Below are positions 1-6,504 of a stretch of DNA of 44,408 nucleotides, in pieces (the stretch's first letter is position 1; each line of letters begins with the position of its first letter). Source of the DNA: Akkermansia sp. (GTDB taxonomy: Bacteria; Verrucomicrobiota; Verrucomicrobiia; Verrucomicrobiales; Akkermansiaceae); assembly GCA_017435365.1 (NCBI GenBank), contig JAFSFD010000018.1, positions 1 through 44,408 on the forward strand, read 5' to 3'. Below the pieces are notes generated by a model that was not told the origin of the DNA, did no database searches, and was given only the letters and a program-made list of their open reading frames with translations. A program made the position numbers and the translations under genes.

Positions 1-84
1 CTGAGACGCAAGCGCAAACTTGCTGCTTGGAATACGGCAGAATTGGAACGTATCCTCTTTGGCTTACCGGGCGAAAATAATTAA
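1..84 (+). CDS. C-terminal fragment of an unidentified protein (cut by window edge)
   Basis: An open frame enters at base 1 and ends with TAA at 82-84, giving 27 residues rich in Arg, Lys and Leu near the start and ending in PGENN. The window holds only the tail, so the family cannot be named. It is read in the same direction as rlmH, whose start lies about 130 bases on. No convincing terminator separates the two, but rlmH has its own promoter boxes. Confidence 0.5.
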   Translation: MRRKRKLAAWNTAELERILFGLPGENN

Positions 85-174
85 ATCCAGCGCTTTACTC
101 CTTTATAGCCCTTTTGTCATATTCCTAATGCGTCTGCCCTGGGGAATTGCCCTGTTGCGCCGACTTAAAAAAGG

Positions 175-203
175 TTGACGCGGCGGGGGATATGTTGTAC
201 CGT
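175..203 (+). promoter_or_regulatory. Promoter of rlmH
   Basis: TTGACG (175-180), a 17-base spacer and TACCGT (198-203). The rlmH ATG is 10 bases after the -10 box, so the predicted leader is only about 3-4 nt. The -10 is weak (TANNNT only). Confidence 0.5.
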
Positions 204-213
204 GGTGGCAGTC

Positions 214-654
214 ATGGATTTCCGTATCATAGCCGCTGCCAAACCTTCTATTGCCTACGCCCGCGATGGTGTCAGGTTTTTCGAGGAACGCCTGCGCCCG
301 CTGGGTAAGGTGGAACTCCGCTATGTGAAGGCTGGTGATTCGGAGTCTGTTTCCGCCCGCCTGCTGGAAGCCAGCGAGGGCTGCCTGCGCATTGCCATGG
401 ATGAGCGCGGCGAAAACTGGACTACCCGCGAGTTCGAATCCCGCGTGCGCCGCTGGCAGCTCCAGTCGGTCAAGCATGTGGCGTTCCTCATCGGCGCGGC
501 GGATGGTCACACGCCCGCCCTCCGCGCGGCCTGCGACCACGTGCTCTGCCTGGGCCGCCACACCATGCAGCATGAGCTCGCTCTCGTGGTGCTGCTGGAG
601 CAGATTTACCGCGTGCACACTCTCCTCGCCGGCTCTCCCTACCATCGGGACTAG
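214..654 (+). CDS. rlmH: 23S rRNA (pseudouridine1915-N3)-methyltransferase RlmH
   Basis: RlmH is a SPOUT-class enzyme that transfers a methyl group from SAM to N3 of pseudouridine 1915 in helix 69 of 23S rRNA. The 146-residue product is close to the family's usual ~155. It has the SPOUT knot features: [11 protein letters not shown] where the family has FLIGGxxG, a downstream [15 protein letters not shown] helix and the diagnostic C-terminal tail GSPYHRD. The frame stays open upstream to a TTG at 175, but ATG 214 gives the normal N-terminus ([10 protein letters not shown]) and sits just after the predicted promoter. There is no Shine-Dalgarno sequence. The gene ends 3 bases before a repeat/terminator module. 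Confidence 0.93.
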   Translation: MDFRIIAAAKPSIAYARDGVRFFEERLRPLGKVELRYVKAGDSESVSARLLEASEGCLRIAMDERGENWTTREFESRVRRWQLQSVKHVAFLIGAADGHTPALRAACDHVLCLGRHTMQHELALVVLLEQIYRVHTLLAGSPYHRD

Positions 655-657
655 GGA

Positions 658-716
658 ATGCAGATTTCAGAACGCAGAATGCAGAATGAGCATTCACCGT
701 GCGGCTCCCGCCGCAC
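658..716 (+). repeat. Left copy of a ~52-59 bp inverted repeat module
   Basis: This module begins ATGCAGATTTCAG 3 bases after the rlmH stop and ends in the hairpin GTGCGGC-TCCC-GCCGCAC. The same sequence in inverse orientation fills 1110-1161, starting directly at the stop codon of the opposing gene. The left copy has an extra 7-base CAGAATG duplication and one other mismatch. It also contains the small palindrome GAATG-AG-CATTC. Confidence 0.85.
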
Positions 717-725
717 AGTTTTTTT
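699..725 (+). terminator. Rho-independent terminator of rlmH
   Basis: A 7-bp GC-rich stem, GTGCGGC/GCCGCAC (699-716) with loop TCCC, is followed by AG and seven T. It forms the end of the repeat module. Confidence 0.75.
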
Positions 726-767
726 AATTTAGTGTTCATTTTCCCGTCCTTTTGATATCAAACGTTT

Positions 768-896
768 ATGAACAGTGATAGCAGAGACGGTCATAATGGC
801 AGCCCGGTAATTGGCGCCTATCAAGGTGCCGCATCTAAGCAGTTGTCTGCCGATAACTTCGTGCTGCAAGTAATTATTGCTGCATCAGTTAAATAA
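768..896 (+). CDS. Possible small protein (42 aa), unidentified
   Basis: ATG 768 to TAA 894-896 encodes 42 residues starting MNSDSRDGHNG. It has a hydrophobic patch near the end (FVLQVIIAASV). It lies in the island between two convergent genes, inside the pair of inverted repeats. No ribosome-binding site or clear promoter is visible and no family is recognised, so it could be a chance frame. The 1073-1104 hairpin would end its transcript. Confidence 0.22.
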   Translation: MNSDSRDGHNGSPVIGAYQGAASKQLSADNFVLQVIIAASVK

Positions 897-916
897 TATT
901 GCTTTGACGGAACGTC

Positions 917-1028
917 AAATTGATGTTTGTAGCCATCGGGGCACGGGACTTCAGTCCCGAAATCACGGTGCTTCCAATCGGGACTGAAGTCCCGTGCTCC
1001 GACGATGGTCCCCCACAAATTCCAATTT
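917..1028 (+). repeat. 112-bp inverted-repeat element, copy 1
   Basis: Termini are AAATTGATGTTTGT and ACAAATTCCAATTT, an imperfect 14-bp terminal inverted repeat (11 of 14 match). The inner arms GGGGCACGGGACTTCAGTCCCG and its complement flank a short centre, and each arm contains its own small palindrome. Other copies are at 16420-16531, 34560-34671 and 38130-38241 (all exactly 112 bp) and a truncated one at 4942-5013. It encodes no protein and could form one long hairpin or two small ones, as in REP/MITE-type elements. Confidence 0.92.
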
Positions 1029-1072
1029 GTTAAATGCGTAGAACTCATCAATCTTTAATTGCCGCATCAATA

Positions 1073-1104
1073 AAAAAGCCTGAGCTGAGCTCAGGCTTTT
1101 TTTA
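1073..1104. terminator. Bidirectional rho-independent terminator
   Basis: A run of A, then GCCTGAGC, loop TGA, GCTCAGGC and seven T. The symmetry lets it work on either strand between the two convergent genes. Confidence 0.8.
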
Positions 1105-1109
1105 ATCCG

Positions 1110-1161
1110 GTGCGGCGGAAGCCGCACGGTGAATGCTCATTCTGCGTTCTGAAATCTGCAT
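1110..1161 (-). repeat. Right copy of the ~52 bp inverted repeat module
   Basis: Reverse complement of 658-716 apart from a 7-base deletion and one substitution. On the minus strand it begins at the base after the stop codon of the glucosaminidase-like gene and ends with the same GTGCGGC/GCCGCAC hairpin. Confidence 0.85.
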
Positions 1162-1572
1162 TTACTCGTATTGTCCCCACTTGCCTTTGCGGATGGCACT
1201 CATGGTGGAGGAAATACGGCTTACCCAGTGTTTGGAGTCGGAGCAGTAGGCGCGGCTGATTTGCACTACCGTCACGCGGCCCTTGGCGCGGTACTTGGCC
1301 AGTAGCTCGGCCAAATCCTGCACGCAGGCTTCCTTGCTTGCATAGCGTCGCTGTCCGCGGCGTCCCATGATACCCGCCAGATTGTTCTTGCGGCGGGCAG
1401 CACTTGATGTGGCATTGGCCGACTCGTGTCGGATAATGGCCTCCATCAGCACGGGATCCACACCATTTTTGGCAGCGGCCTCCCTGATAGCAGGGCGCAG
1501 CGCAGTCACGAGCTCGGATTGCGCAGTGAGCACCATCATCAGGCCTGTCAGTATGGTCATGGTTACTCTCAT
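1162..1572 (-). CDS. Small secreted glucosaminidase-like / cell-wall hydrolase protein
   Basis: 136 residues with a hydrophobic N-terminus that looks like a signal peptide (MRVTMTILTGLMMVLTAQS). The mature part has PVLMEAIIRHES followed by NNLAGIMG and a YASKEACVQDLAELL helix. That order resembles the glucosaminidase / Bax-like peptidoglycan hydrolase fold, in which a catalytic Glu precedes the NNLFGIKG-type motif. The domain is short, so an inactive or specialised hydrolase is possible. ATG 1572 is chosen because a TTGACA-N17-TAACAT promoter ends 9 bases before it. A second Met four codons in (1560) is the alternative. The role is presumably turnover of periplasmic peptidoglycan, inferred from the fold only. 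Confidence 0.6.
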   Translation of the reverse strand: MRVTMTILTGLMMVLTAQSELVTALRPAIREAAAKNGVDPVLMEAIIRHESANATSSAARRKNNLAGIMGRRGQRRYASKEACVQDLAELLAKYRAKGRVTVVQISRAYCSDSKHWVSRISSTMSAIRKGKWGQYE

Positions 1573-1581
1573 GTCGGAGAC

Positions 1582-1610
1582 ATGTTACGGATTTCTTAAC
1601 GACTTGTCAA
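1582..1610 (-). promoter_or_regulatory. Promoter of the glucosaminidase-like gene
   Basis: On the minus strand: TTGACA (1610-1605), 17-base spacer, TAACAT (1587-1582), then 9 bases to the ATG. A near-consensus sigma-70 promoter with an almost leaderless start. Confidence 0.75.
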
Positions 1611-1663
1611 GCCAAAAATGCGGCACCTACACGATTTGAGCTTGACCCGGGTGGGGTGTTTGT

Positions 1664-1714
1664 GCAATTAATAAACAATGCGCGCGTGAATTCAGGGGCG
1701 AATTTCACGCGCGT
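1664..1714 (-). terminator. Terminator after the MenD-like gene
   Basis: On the minus strand ACGCGCGTGAAATTC pairs with GAATTCACGCGCG across a short loop and is followed by ATTGTTTATTAATT. It lies about 30 bases past the stop codon of the MenD-like gene. Confidence 0.65.
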
Positions 1715-1745
1715 ATGGCTTAAAAGGCTTTGAGTGTGAGTCTGT

Positions 1746-3284
1746 TCAGTTCAGCGAGCCGTCCGGCAGGAGTTCGAGGAGCACAAAGGCATCGTCATCC
1801 AGGGTATCGAGCACTTCGAAATCGGCCTCGTTGCGGATGGGGTAGTACTCCGCGCCCCAGAGCCGCGCAATTTCCTGCATGCGGAAGGGCTGGGGCTGCA
1901 CGAGGAGACGCTCCAATTCGGGGTCTCCGGCGGTATCGCGCAGGGATGCGGCAGCCCCCTCGTTATTGAGCACGGCGACGATGCGTTTGCCCGGCGGCAG
2001 CTGGGGCAGGATGGCAGCGGCATTGATATCGCGCAAGAGGGTGAGGTCGCCGATGAGGCAGCAGCCGCTGGCGGCATCGGCCGCGTTGCCCAGGAAAGCG
2101 CTCAGCACGCCGTCTGCGCCGGTGCTGTGGAGGTCTCGCAGGTAAAGGGTCGGCACCTGGCACTGGGCGTAGCGGTTCCAGAGCCGCACGGTGGTGGCGC
2201 TGCCCACGCAGATGACATCTGCCAGGCAGGCGTGGCGGGAGAAAGCACGCACCATGGCCTCGGCAGATTCGGGGTACCCGAGCAGGAGCTCCTCCAGCTG
2301 GCCAGCGGCGCGGCGGCTGCGGGAGAGCAGGCGCTCCGTATCGCCCACGTGGGGCACATCTCCCAGGGCTTTCATGACCTGCTCCAGCTCACCTTCCACC
2401 ACGTTGCTCTTGCGGTTCAGGCCGGAGAAACCGGTGCGGGTGATGGAGTAGACCTCGGTCTGCGGCAGGTCTTCGAGCGCTTTCCAGAAGGCGCCGGTGG
2501 GCACATCGCCCACGCGCAGCACATGGCGGGGCGGGCTCTGGCGCAGCAGGTCATCCCCATTGTGCAGGAGGTAGGCGGCCAGTTCTTCGCGCAGGCCGCT
2601 GCTGGCCTCTGCCAGGATGGGCACGCGGAGGGTCTGCGCCAGCCAGAGTACGGGTTCCTGCTCATCAGGGTTCAACGCTCCGATGATGAGCACCAGCCCC
2701 TCCATGGAGCGGAAGCGCAGCATCTGCGAAACCGCCACCAGCGAGCCGCGGAAACGCGGGGCAGGCGGGGCATCCCCCACCTCCACATTGCTGAAATCCG
2801 GGCAAGGCGGCTCGGCTTCGGCATCCAGCCGCACGTGCAGGTGCAGGGGGAAGCCCTCGCTGAGCGATTCCACCAGGTTGGGCAGATTGGAAACCGGGCA
2901 GGGCAGAGCGAGTTCCACCGTGGGGGCATACATGCCGAAGAGCGCTTCCTGCTCCACGCTCTGCGGGGCGCCGGTGCCGCCGCTGCTGCGGGTGCTGTCC
3001 ATGGTGAGCACCACCAGCGGGCGGCGCTGGTAATAGGCATTGATGACAGCCGGGGTCATGGCTGCGGCAGAAGAGCCGCTGCCTGCTACCACTACCACCG
3101 GGCGGCCGGTGGCTTGCACCCGCCCCAGGGCAAAGAAAGCGGCGGAGCGGTCATCGGCCACGCTCCAGCGGTGCACCACCGGGCAATCGGCCAGGGCGCG
3201 GTAGAGAGGGGCATTCAATTCACCGGGGCAGCAGACCCATTCGGCCACACCGGCCATGGCGGAGCAGGAGATGAGGGAGAACAT
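1746..3284 (-). CDS. menD: MenD-like thiamine-diphosphate enzyme (divergent active site)
   Basis: The family enzyme, SEPHCHC synthase, adds the 2-oxoglutarate-derived semialdehyde to isochorismate in menaquinone synthesis. The 512-residue protein has the MenD layout. The N-terminal pyrimidine domain contains RPVVVVAGSGSSAAAMTPAV. The C-terminal ThDP-binding segment near residue 413 reads GDLTLLRDINAAAILPQL and continues to VLNNEGAA, matching the MenD GDLS...NN signature. Two features are odd. The catalytic Glu of the D-E-R-G motif is Asp (D45 in ADDRSAAFFALG), and the substrate-binding Arg of SPGSR is absent (CCPGELNAPL). It may be a slower MenD or a related enzyme with another substrate. It is third in an operon after a sugar epimerase and a SanA-like gene, with no other men gene in view. 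Confidence 0.72.
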   Translation of the reverse strand: MFSLISCSAMAGVAEWVCCPGELNAPLYRALADCPVVHRWSVADDRSAAFFALGRVQATGRPVVVVAGSGSSAAAMTPAVINAYYQRRPLVVLTMDSTRSSGGTGAPQSVEQEALFGMYAPTVELALPCPVSNLPNLVESLSEGFPLHLHVRLDAEAEPPCPDFSNVEVGDAPPAPRFRGSLVAVSQMLRFRSMEGLVLIIGALNPDEQEPVLWLAQTLRVPILAEASSGLREELAAYLLHNGDDLLRQSPPRHVLRVGDVPTGAFWKALEDLPQTEVYSITRTGFSGLNRKSNVVEGELEQVMKALGDVPHVGDTERLLSRSRRAAGQLEELLLGYPESAEAMVRAFSRHACLADVICVGSATTVRLWNRYAQCQVPTLYLRDLHSTGADGVLSAFLGNAADAASGCCLIGDLTLLRDINAAAILPQLPPGKRIVAVLNNEGAAASLRDTAGDPELERLLVQPQPFRMQEIARLWGAEYYPIRNEADFEVLDTLDDDAFVLLELLPDGSLN

Positions 3285-3314
3285 GGTGGTAAGTGAGTAA
3301 GGGGGGGGAGAAGA

Positions 3315-3977
3315 TTACGAGGGGAGCTCTACCGGTTCGCCCATGTGGCGCGGCTCTGTGCCGATGAGCAGGTCAAACACCATGGCCACGCGGGCGGCGC
3401 GTTCGCGCACAAACTGGCGCAGCAGCGTGGGCCGGTTGAAGGGGATGCGGGCAGCGCAGAAACCCTCTGCATCAATGCCCAGCTGGCGGGCGGTGGCCAC
3501 AGCGCGCTTCACGTGGTAGGACTGGCTGATGATGGTGATTTGCTGAGCGCCGAAGATGCGCCTGGCCCGCACCACGGAATCATAGGTGCGCAACCCGGCA
3601 AAATCGCACACTATCTTATCCTCCGGCACGCCGAGCTTCACCAGGGCGTTCTTCATGTCGCGCGGCTCGTTGTAGTATTTCTCCCGGTTATCGCCGGAAA
3701 CGATGATGCAGCGGAGCTTGCCGGTTTTCCAGAGCCTGGCGGCGGCTTCCATGCGGCCGTTGAAGTAGAGGCTGGGCATGCCGCTGCTGAAGCGCTTGCT
3801 GCAGCCGAGCACCAGGCCCACATCGCCCATGCGGCAATCCTCCACCCGCTTGTTGCAGTAGCGGTTGGCCATGCTGTTGGTGTATACCTCCGCGCCGGCT
3901 ACGATGAGCAGCATGGAAATAAGGATGAAGCTGGCGAGCTTGAAAGTAAACCAGATGACTTTGAGTGCCTTGCGCAT
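3315..3977 (-). CDS. SanA/YdcF-type DUF218 membrane-anchored protein
   Basis: 220 residues with one N-terminal membrane helix (about residues 8-30), then a DUF218 domain. It has the family's GLVLGC...FNGRMEAAARLWKTGK, a central IIVSGDN and the conserved ITIISQSYHVKRA segment. Relatives such as SanA and ElyC affect envelope integrity and vancomycin sensitivity, though no biochemical activity is firmly assigned. The catalytic-like domain would face the periplasm. It starts 3 bases after the stop of the epimerase gene (tight operon) and ends about 30 bases before the MenD-like gene, across an 8-G tract. Confidence 0.82.
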   Translation of the reverse strand: MRKALKVIWFTFKLASFILISMLLIVAGAEVYTNSMANRYCNKRVEDCRMGDVGLVLGCSKRFSSGMPSLYFNGRMEAAARLWKTGKLRCIIVSGDNREKYYNEPRDMKNALVKLGVPEDKIVCDFAGLRTYDSVVRARRIFGAQQITIISQSYHVKRAVATARQLGIDAEGFCAARIPFNRPTLLRQFVRERAARVAMVFDLLIGTEPRHMGEPVELPS

Positions 3978-3980
3978 AAA

Positions 3981-4829
3981 TCAGTTCACTCCGAAGACCT
4001 GGATGCGGGTGGTGAGCTCGTGCGTTTCGCCGCAGCGCAGCATGATGTTTTCTGCAGGCACGGCGGTGGTTTCCACAGCCAGGAAACCGCGTTCGTTGCC
4101 CTCGCCCAGGTCGCCCATGCCGGCGGCCAGGGCTGCCCCGGGGTTCCATACCACAGCGGAGGCACTGCCGGCGCGGCAGATGCGGATGCTGCGCTCCCAG
4201 GCGGGGTCGTGGATGGTGATTTCGGCATTCTCCGGCACCGGGTGGTAGATGCGGTCGATATGCCCCAGGGGGATGAGCGGGTCTTCCGGGTGGGGAATGG
4301 CATCGTCTGCAAATTCGGTGAACTCCAGGTCTTCCAGGCCGGTCACGGCCACCTGTTCGTAGTCGCTCACGGCAAAATAGGTGTGCATGGCGGCGGAGTA
4401 GGGCATGGCGCGGGGCACATCCAGGGTGATGAGGCTCATGGTCAGCTCATTGCCGATTTCCAGGGCCAGCGCGGCGCTCGGCAGCATTTCGTTTTCCGGC
4501 GGCAGCGCCAGCAGCAGGTTCACGCGGCCATCCTCCCCTTCTTCGCAGCGGCCCACCTGCCAGGTGGAAATGCGGGCCACGCCGTGTGCCGGCAGCGAGG
4601 CGTCCTCCGTGTTCTTGCCGAACCACGGCCAGCACAGCGGAATGCCGCCGCGCAGCGCCTTGCCCTTTTTGAACACGGCCTTGGGGCTCATGTAGATGAC
4701 CGGCTTGTGCCCGGCCGGCACCCAGCTGAGCACGTGTGCGCCGTAGAGGGAAATTTCCGCCGTGCAAAGGGCGGTTTCAATTTTGAGAATCGGAAAATCT
4801 TCGCCGTAGGGATATACTGTGGTGACCAT
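3981..4829 (-). CDS. D-hexose-6-phosphate mutarotase / aldose-1-epimerase family (YeaD-like)
   Basis: 282 residues. Family enzymes interconvert alpha and beta anomers of glucose-6-phosphate or related sugars in the cytosol. Supporting motifs are ISLYGAHVLSWVP and the Arg-containing LRGGIPLCWPWFG near the N-terminus. A His follows in AMHTYFAVSD, and a late Glu lies in GFLAVETTAVPAEN, the usual catalytic pair. The frame extends to a TTG at 4856, but that codon overlaps the -10 box. ATG 4829 lies 17 bases after the -10 and is the likely start. First gene of the epimerase-SanA-MenD operon. Confidence 0.88.
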   Translation of the reverse strand: MVTTVYPYGEDFPILKIETALCTAEISLYGAHVLSWVPAGHKPVIYMSPKAVFKKGKALRGGIPLCWPWFGKNTEDASLPAHGVARISTWQVGRCEEGEDGRVNLLLALPPENEMLPSAALALEIGNELTMSLITLDVPRAMPYSAAMHTYFAVSDYEQVAVTGLEDLEFTEFADDAIPHPEDPLIPLGHIDRIYHPVPENAEITIHDPAWERSIRICRAGSASAVVWNPGAALAAGMGDLGEGNERGFLAVETTAVPAENIMLRCGETHELTTRIQVFGVN

Positions 4830-4846
4830 AGTTCTATATGCGCGCG

Positions 4847-4875
4847 AGTTTATCAAAAGTGTCTTGCGTATGCAA
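4847..4875 (-). promoter_or_regulatory. Promoter of the epimerase operon
   Basis: On the minus strand TTGCAT (4875-4870), 17-base spacer, TAAACT (4852-4847). Predicted leader is about 10 nt. Confidence 0.65.
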
Positions 4876-4941
4876 GACTATTATCTTGCGGACTCCGGGC
4901 TCCCCACGTGGCTCAACGTTTGAGTACAGACAGAGCCCGAC

Positions 4942-5013
4942 AAATTGATGTTTGTCGTTGTCGGGGCACGGGACTTCAGTCCCGAAATAACGGTGCTTCC
5001 AATCGGGACTGAA
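4942..5013 (+). repeat. 112-bp inverted-repeat element, truncated copy 2
   Basis: Begins AAATTGATGTTTGT and follows the full-length element through the first arm and centre. It breaks off after CGGGACTGAA, where CGATAC... replaces the expected GTCCCGTG. The last ~40 bases of the element are missing, just upstream of the rtcB promoter. Confidence 0.88.
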
Positions 5014-5039
5014 TCGATACATAATTTTTTATAAATGGC

Positions 5040-5067
5040 TTGACTACGCGAACAGACGTGCTAAACT
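5040..5067 (+). promoter_or_regulatory. Promoter of rtcB
   Basis: TTGACT (5040-5045), 16-base spacer, TAAACT (5062-5067). The predicted start at about 5074 leaves a leader of roughly 150 nt, unlike most genes in this window. Confidence 0.65.
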
Positions 5068-5074
5068 CGCCCTG

Positions 5075-5187
5075 CAACTGCCAGGTGGGCAGTTGTGTTT
5101 GTTATCAAAACTACCCCTGCGGAGAGAATCGTTGCAGCTCCTGCTGTGAGCTTTGAGAAACAAAGGTTGTTCTGTCGGGAGACAGAA
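5075..5187 (+). promoter_or_regulatory. Structured 5' leader of rtcB
   Basis: Four stem-loops can be read in a row: CAACTGCC/GGCAGTTG (5075-5095), AGCTC/GAGCT (5136-5152), CTTTG/CAAAG (5151-5165) and TTCTGTC/GACAGAA (5170-5187). The second and third share a base pair and may be alternatives. No known riboswitch class was recognised. An AT-rich unstructured stretch follows up to the ATG. Confidence 0.45.
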
Positions 5188-5222
5188 AACAGATAACTAT
5201 TGGTAATAAATAGAAAACTGTT

Positions 5223-6443
5223 ATGAAAAATCTGAAAATTTACACTGATGAGGTGGATGAGCTGGCGCAGAAGCAGATTGCAAAGCTTCTGGCGCAGCCT
5301 GCGTTTGCGGGGGCGAAGGTGCGCATCATGCCCGATGTGCATGCCGGCAAGGGCTGTGTCATCGGGTTCACGGCGGATCTGGGTGATAAGGTGATTCCCA
5401 ACATTGTGGGCGTGGATATCGGCTGCGGTATGCTCACGGTGAACCTGGGTAAGCAGAAACCGGATTTCGCGGCCCTGGATGAGATAATGCACCGCGACAT
5501 CCCCAGCGGTATGGAGGTACACGCTGAGCCGGTGGAGCCTTTCGAGGCTCTGGATGCGCTGCACTGCCTGCCACAGCTGGAGCGGGTGAAGCGCTTGCTC
5601 TGCTCGCTGGGTTCGCTGGGGGGCGGCAACCACTTCGTGGAGGTGGATGCCGATACGCAGGGCAACTACTACCTCGTGATTCACTCCGGCTCCCGCAACC
5701 TGGGTAAGCAGGTGTGCGAAATCTACCAGCAGGAGGCCATCGCCCGCCATGCCGGCTGCGCCGACCGCGCTGAGCGCGAGGCTGCCATGATTGCCGAATT
5801 GAAAGCGCAGGGGCGTCAGAAGGAGATTGCTGCGGCTATCCAGGCGCAGCGCGCAGCGTGGAATGCCGCCACGCCCGATATCCCCGCCGACCTCTGCTAC
5901 CTGGAGGACGAGGCCCGCGCGCGCTACCTGCACGATATGCGCATCTGCCAGCAGTTTGCTCTGCGAAACCGCGAGGTGATGGCCGATATCATCGTGCGCC
6001 GTCTCGGGCTGGAGGTGCAGGATATGTTCCACACCACGCATAACTACATCGACCACGACAGCAATATCGTGCGTAAGGGTGCCATTTCCGCCCGCGCGGG
6101 GGAGAAACTGCTCATCCCCATCAACATGCGCGATGGCTGCATCTTCGGTACCGGCAAGGGGAACGATGACTGGAACCAGTCTGCGCCGCACGGCGCGGGG
6201 CGTCTCATGAGCCGCTCCCAGGCCTTCAGGCAGCTCTCGCTGGAGGATTTCCAGAACCAGATGCAGGGCGTCTACACCACCTCGGTCACCGCCCGCACGC
6301 TGGATGAATCCCCCATGGCTTACAAGGGCATGGATGCCATCCTCAAGCATATCGGCCCCACGGTGGATGTGGTGGATATCTTCAAGCCGCTCTACAATTT
6401 CAAGGCCGAGGAAGCCGAGCCTTCCTTTAAGCGAAAGAAATAG
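5223..6443 (+). CDS. rtcB: RNA-splicing ligase RtcB (3'-phosphate RNA ligase)
   Basis: RtcB joins RNA 3'-phosphate or 2',3'-cyclic phosphate ends to 5'-OH ends using GTP and Mn2+, repairing or healing broken RNAs. The 406-residue protein has the length of E. coli RtcB. Metal-binding and catalytic motifs are present in order: DVHAGKGCVIGF (residues 38-49), GVDIGCGM (63-70), GGGNHFVE, HSGSRNLG, TTHNYIDH, ISARAGEKLLIP and SAPHGAGRLMSR. The last motif carries the His that is guanylylated. It has its own promoter and a long structured leader, with no archease or rtcA alongside. It ends 16 bases before a palindromic terminator. Confidence 0.95.
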   Translation: MKNLKIYTDEVDELAQKQIAKLLAQPAFAGAKVRIMPDVHAGKGCVIGFTADLGDKVIPNIVGVDIGCGMLTVNLGKQKPDFAALDEIMHRDIPSGMEVHAEPVEPFEALDALHCLPQLERVKRLLCSLGSLGGGNHFVEVDADTQGNYYLVIHSGSRNLGKQVCEIYQQEAIARHAGCADRAEREAAMIAELKAQGRQKEIAAAIQAQRAAWNAATPDIPADLCYLEDEARARYLHDMRICQQFALRNREVMADIIVRRLGLEVQDMFHTTHNYIDHDSNIVRKGAISARAGEKLLIPINMRDGCIFGTGKGNDDWNQSAPHGAGRLMSRSQAFRQLSLEDFQNQMQGVYTTSVTARTLDESPMAYKGMDAILKHIGPTVDVVDIFKPLYNFKAEEAEPSFKRKK

Positions 6444-6459
6444 AGTTGATTAACCATCT

Positions 6460-6498
6460 TTGTGTAAAAAGCAGGATTCAATCTTGCTTTTTACACAA
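6460..6498. terminator. 39-bp palindrome, left copy; bidirectional terminator after rtcB
   Basis: TTGTGTAAAAAGCAGGATT and its near-perfect complement form an A-tract/stem/T-tract hairpin. It differs from the copy at 7713-7751 at only 3 of 39 positions. The pair brackets the ATPase gene. Confidence 0.8.
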
Positions 6499-6504
6499 GG
6501 TGTA

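Noticed and set aside
3301..3308. Eight-G tract between the SanA-like and MenD-like genes as a phase-variation switch
   Set aside because: It is intergenic and not in a promoter spacer that I can identify. A single short G-run is weak evidence without length variation between strains.
2127..5012. Long plus-strand frames opposite menD, the SanA-like gene and the epimerase
   Set aside because: Low-complexity His/Gly/Ala translations with no motifs. The opposite strand encodes recognisable enzymes.
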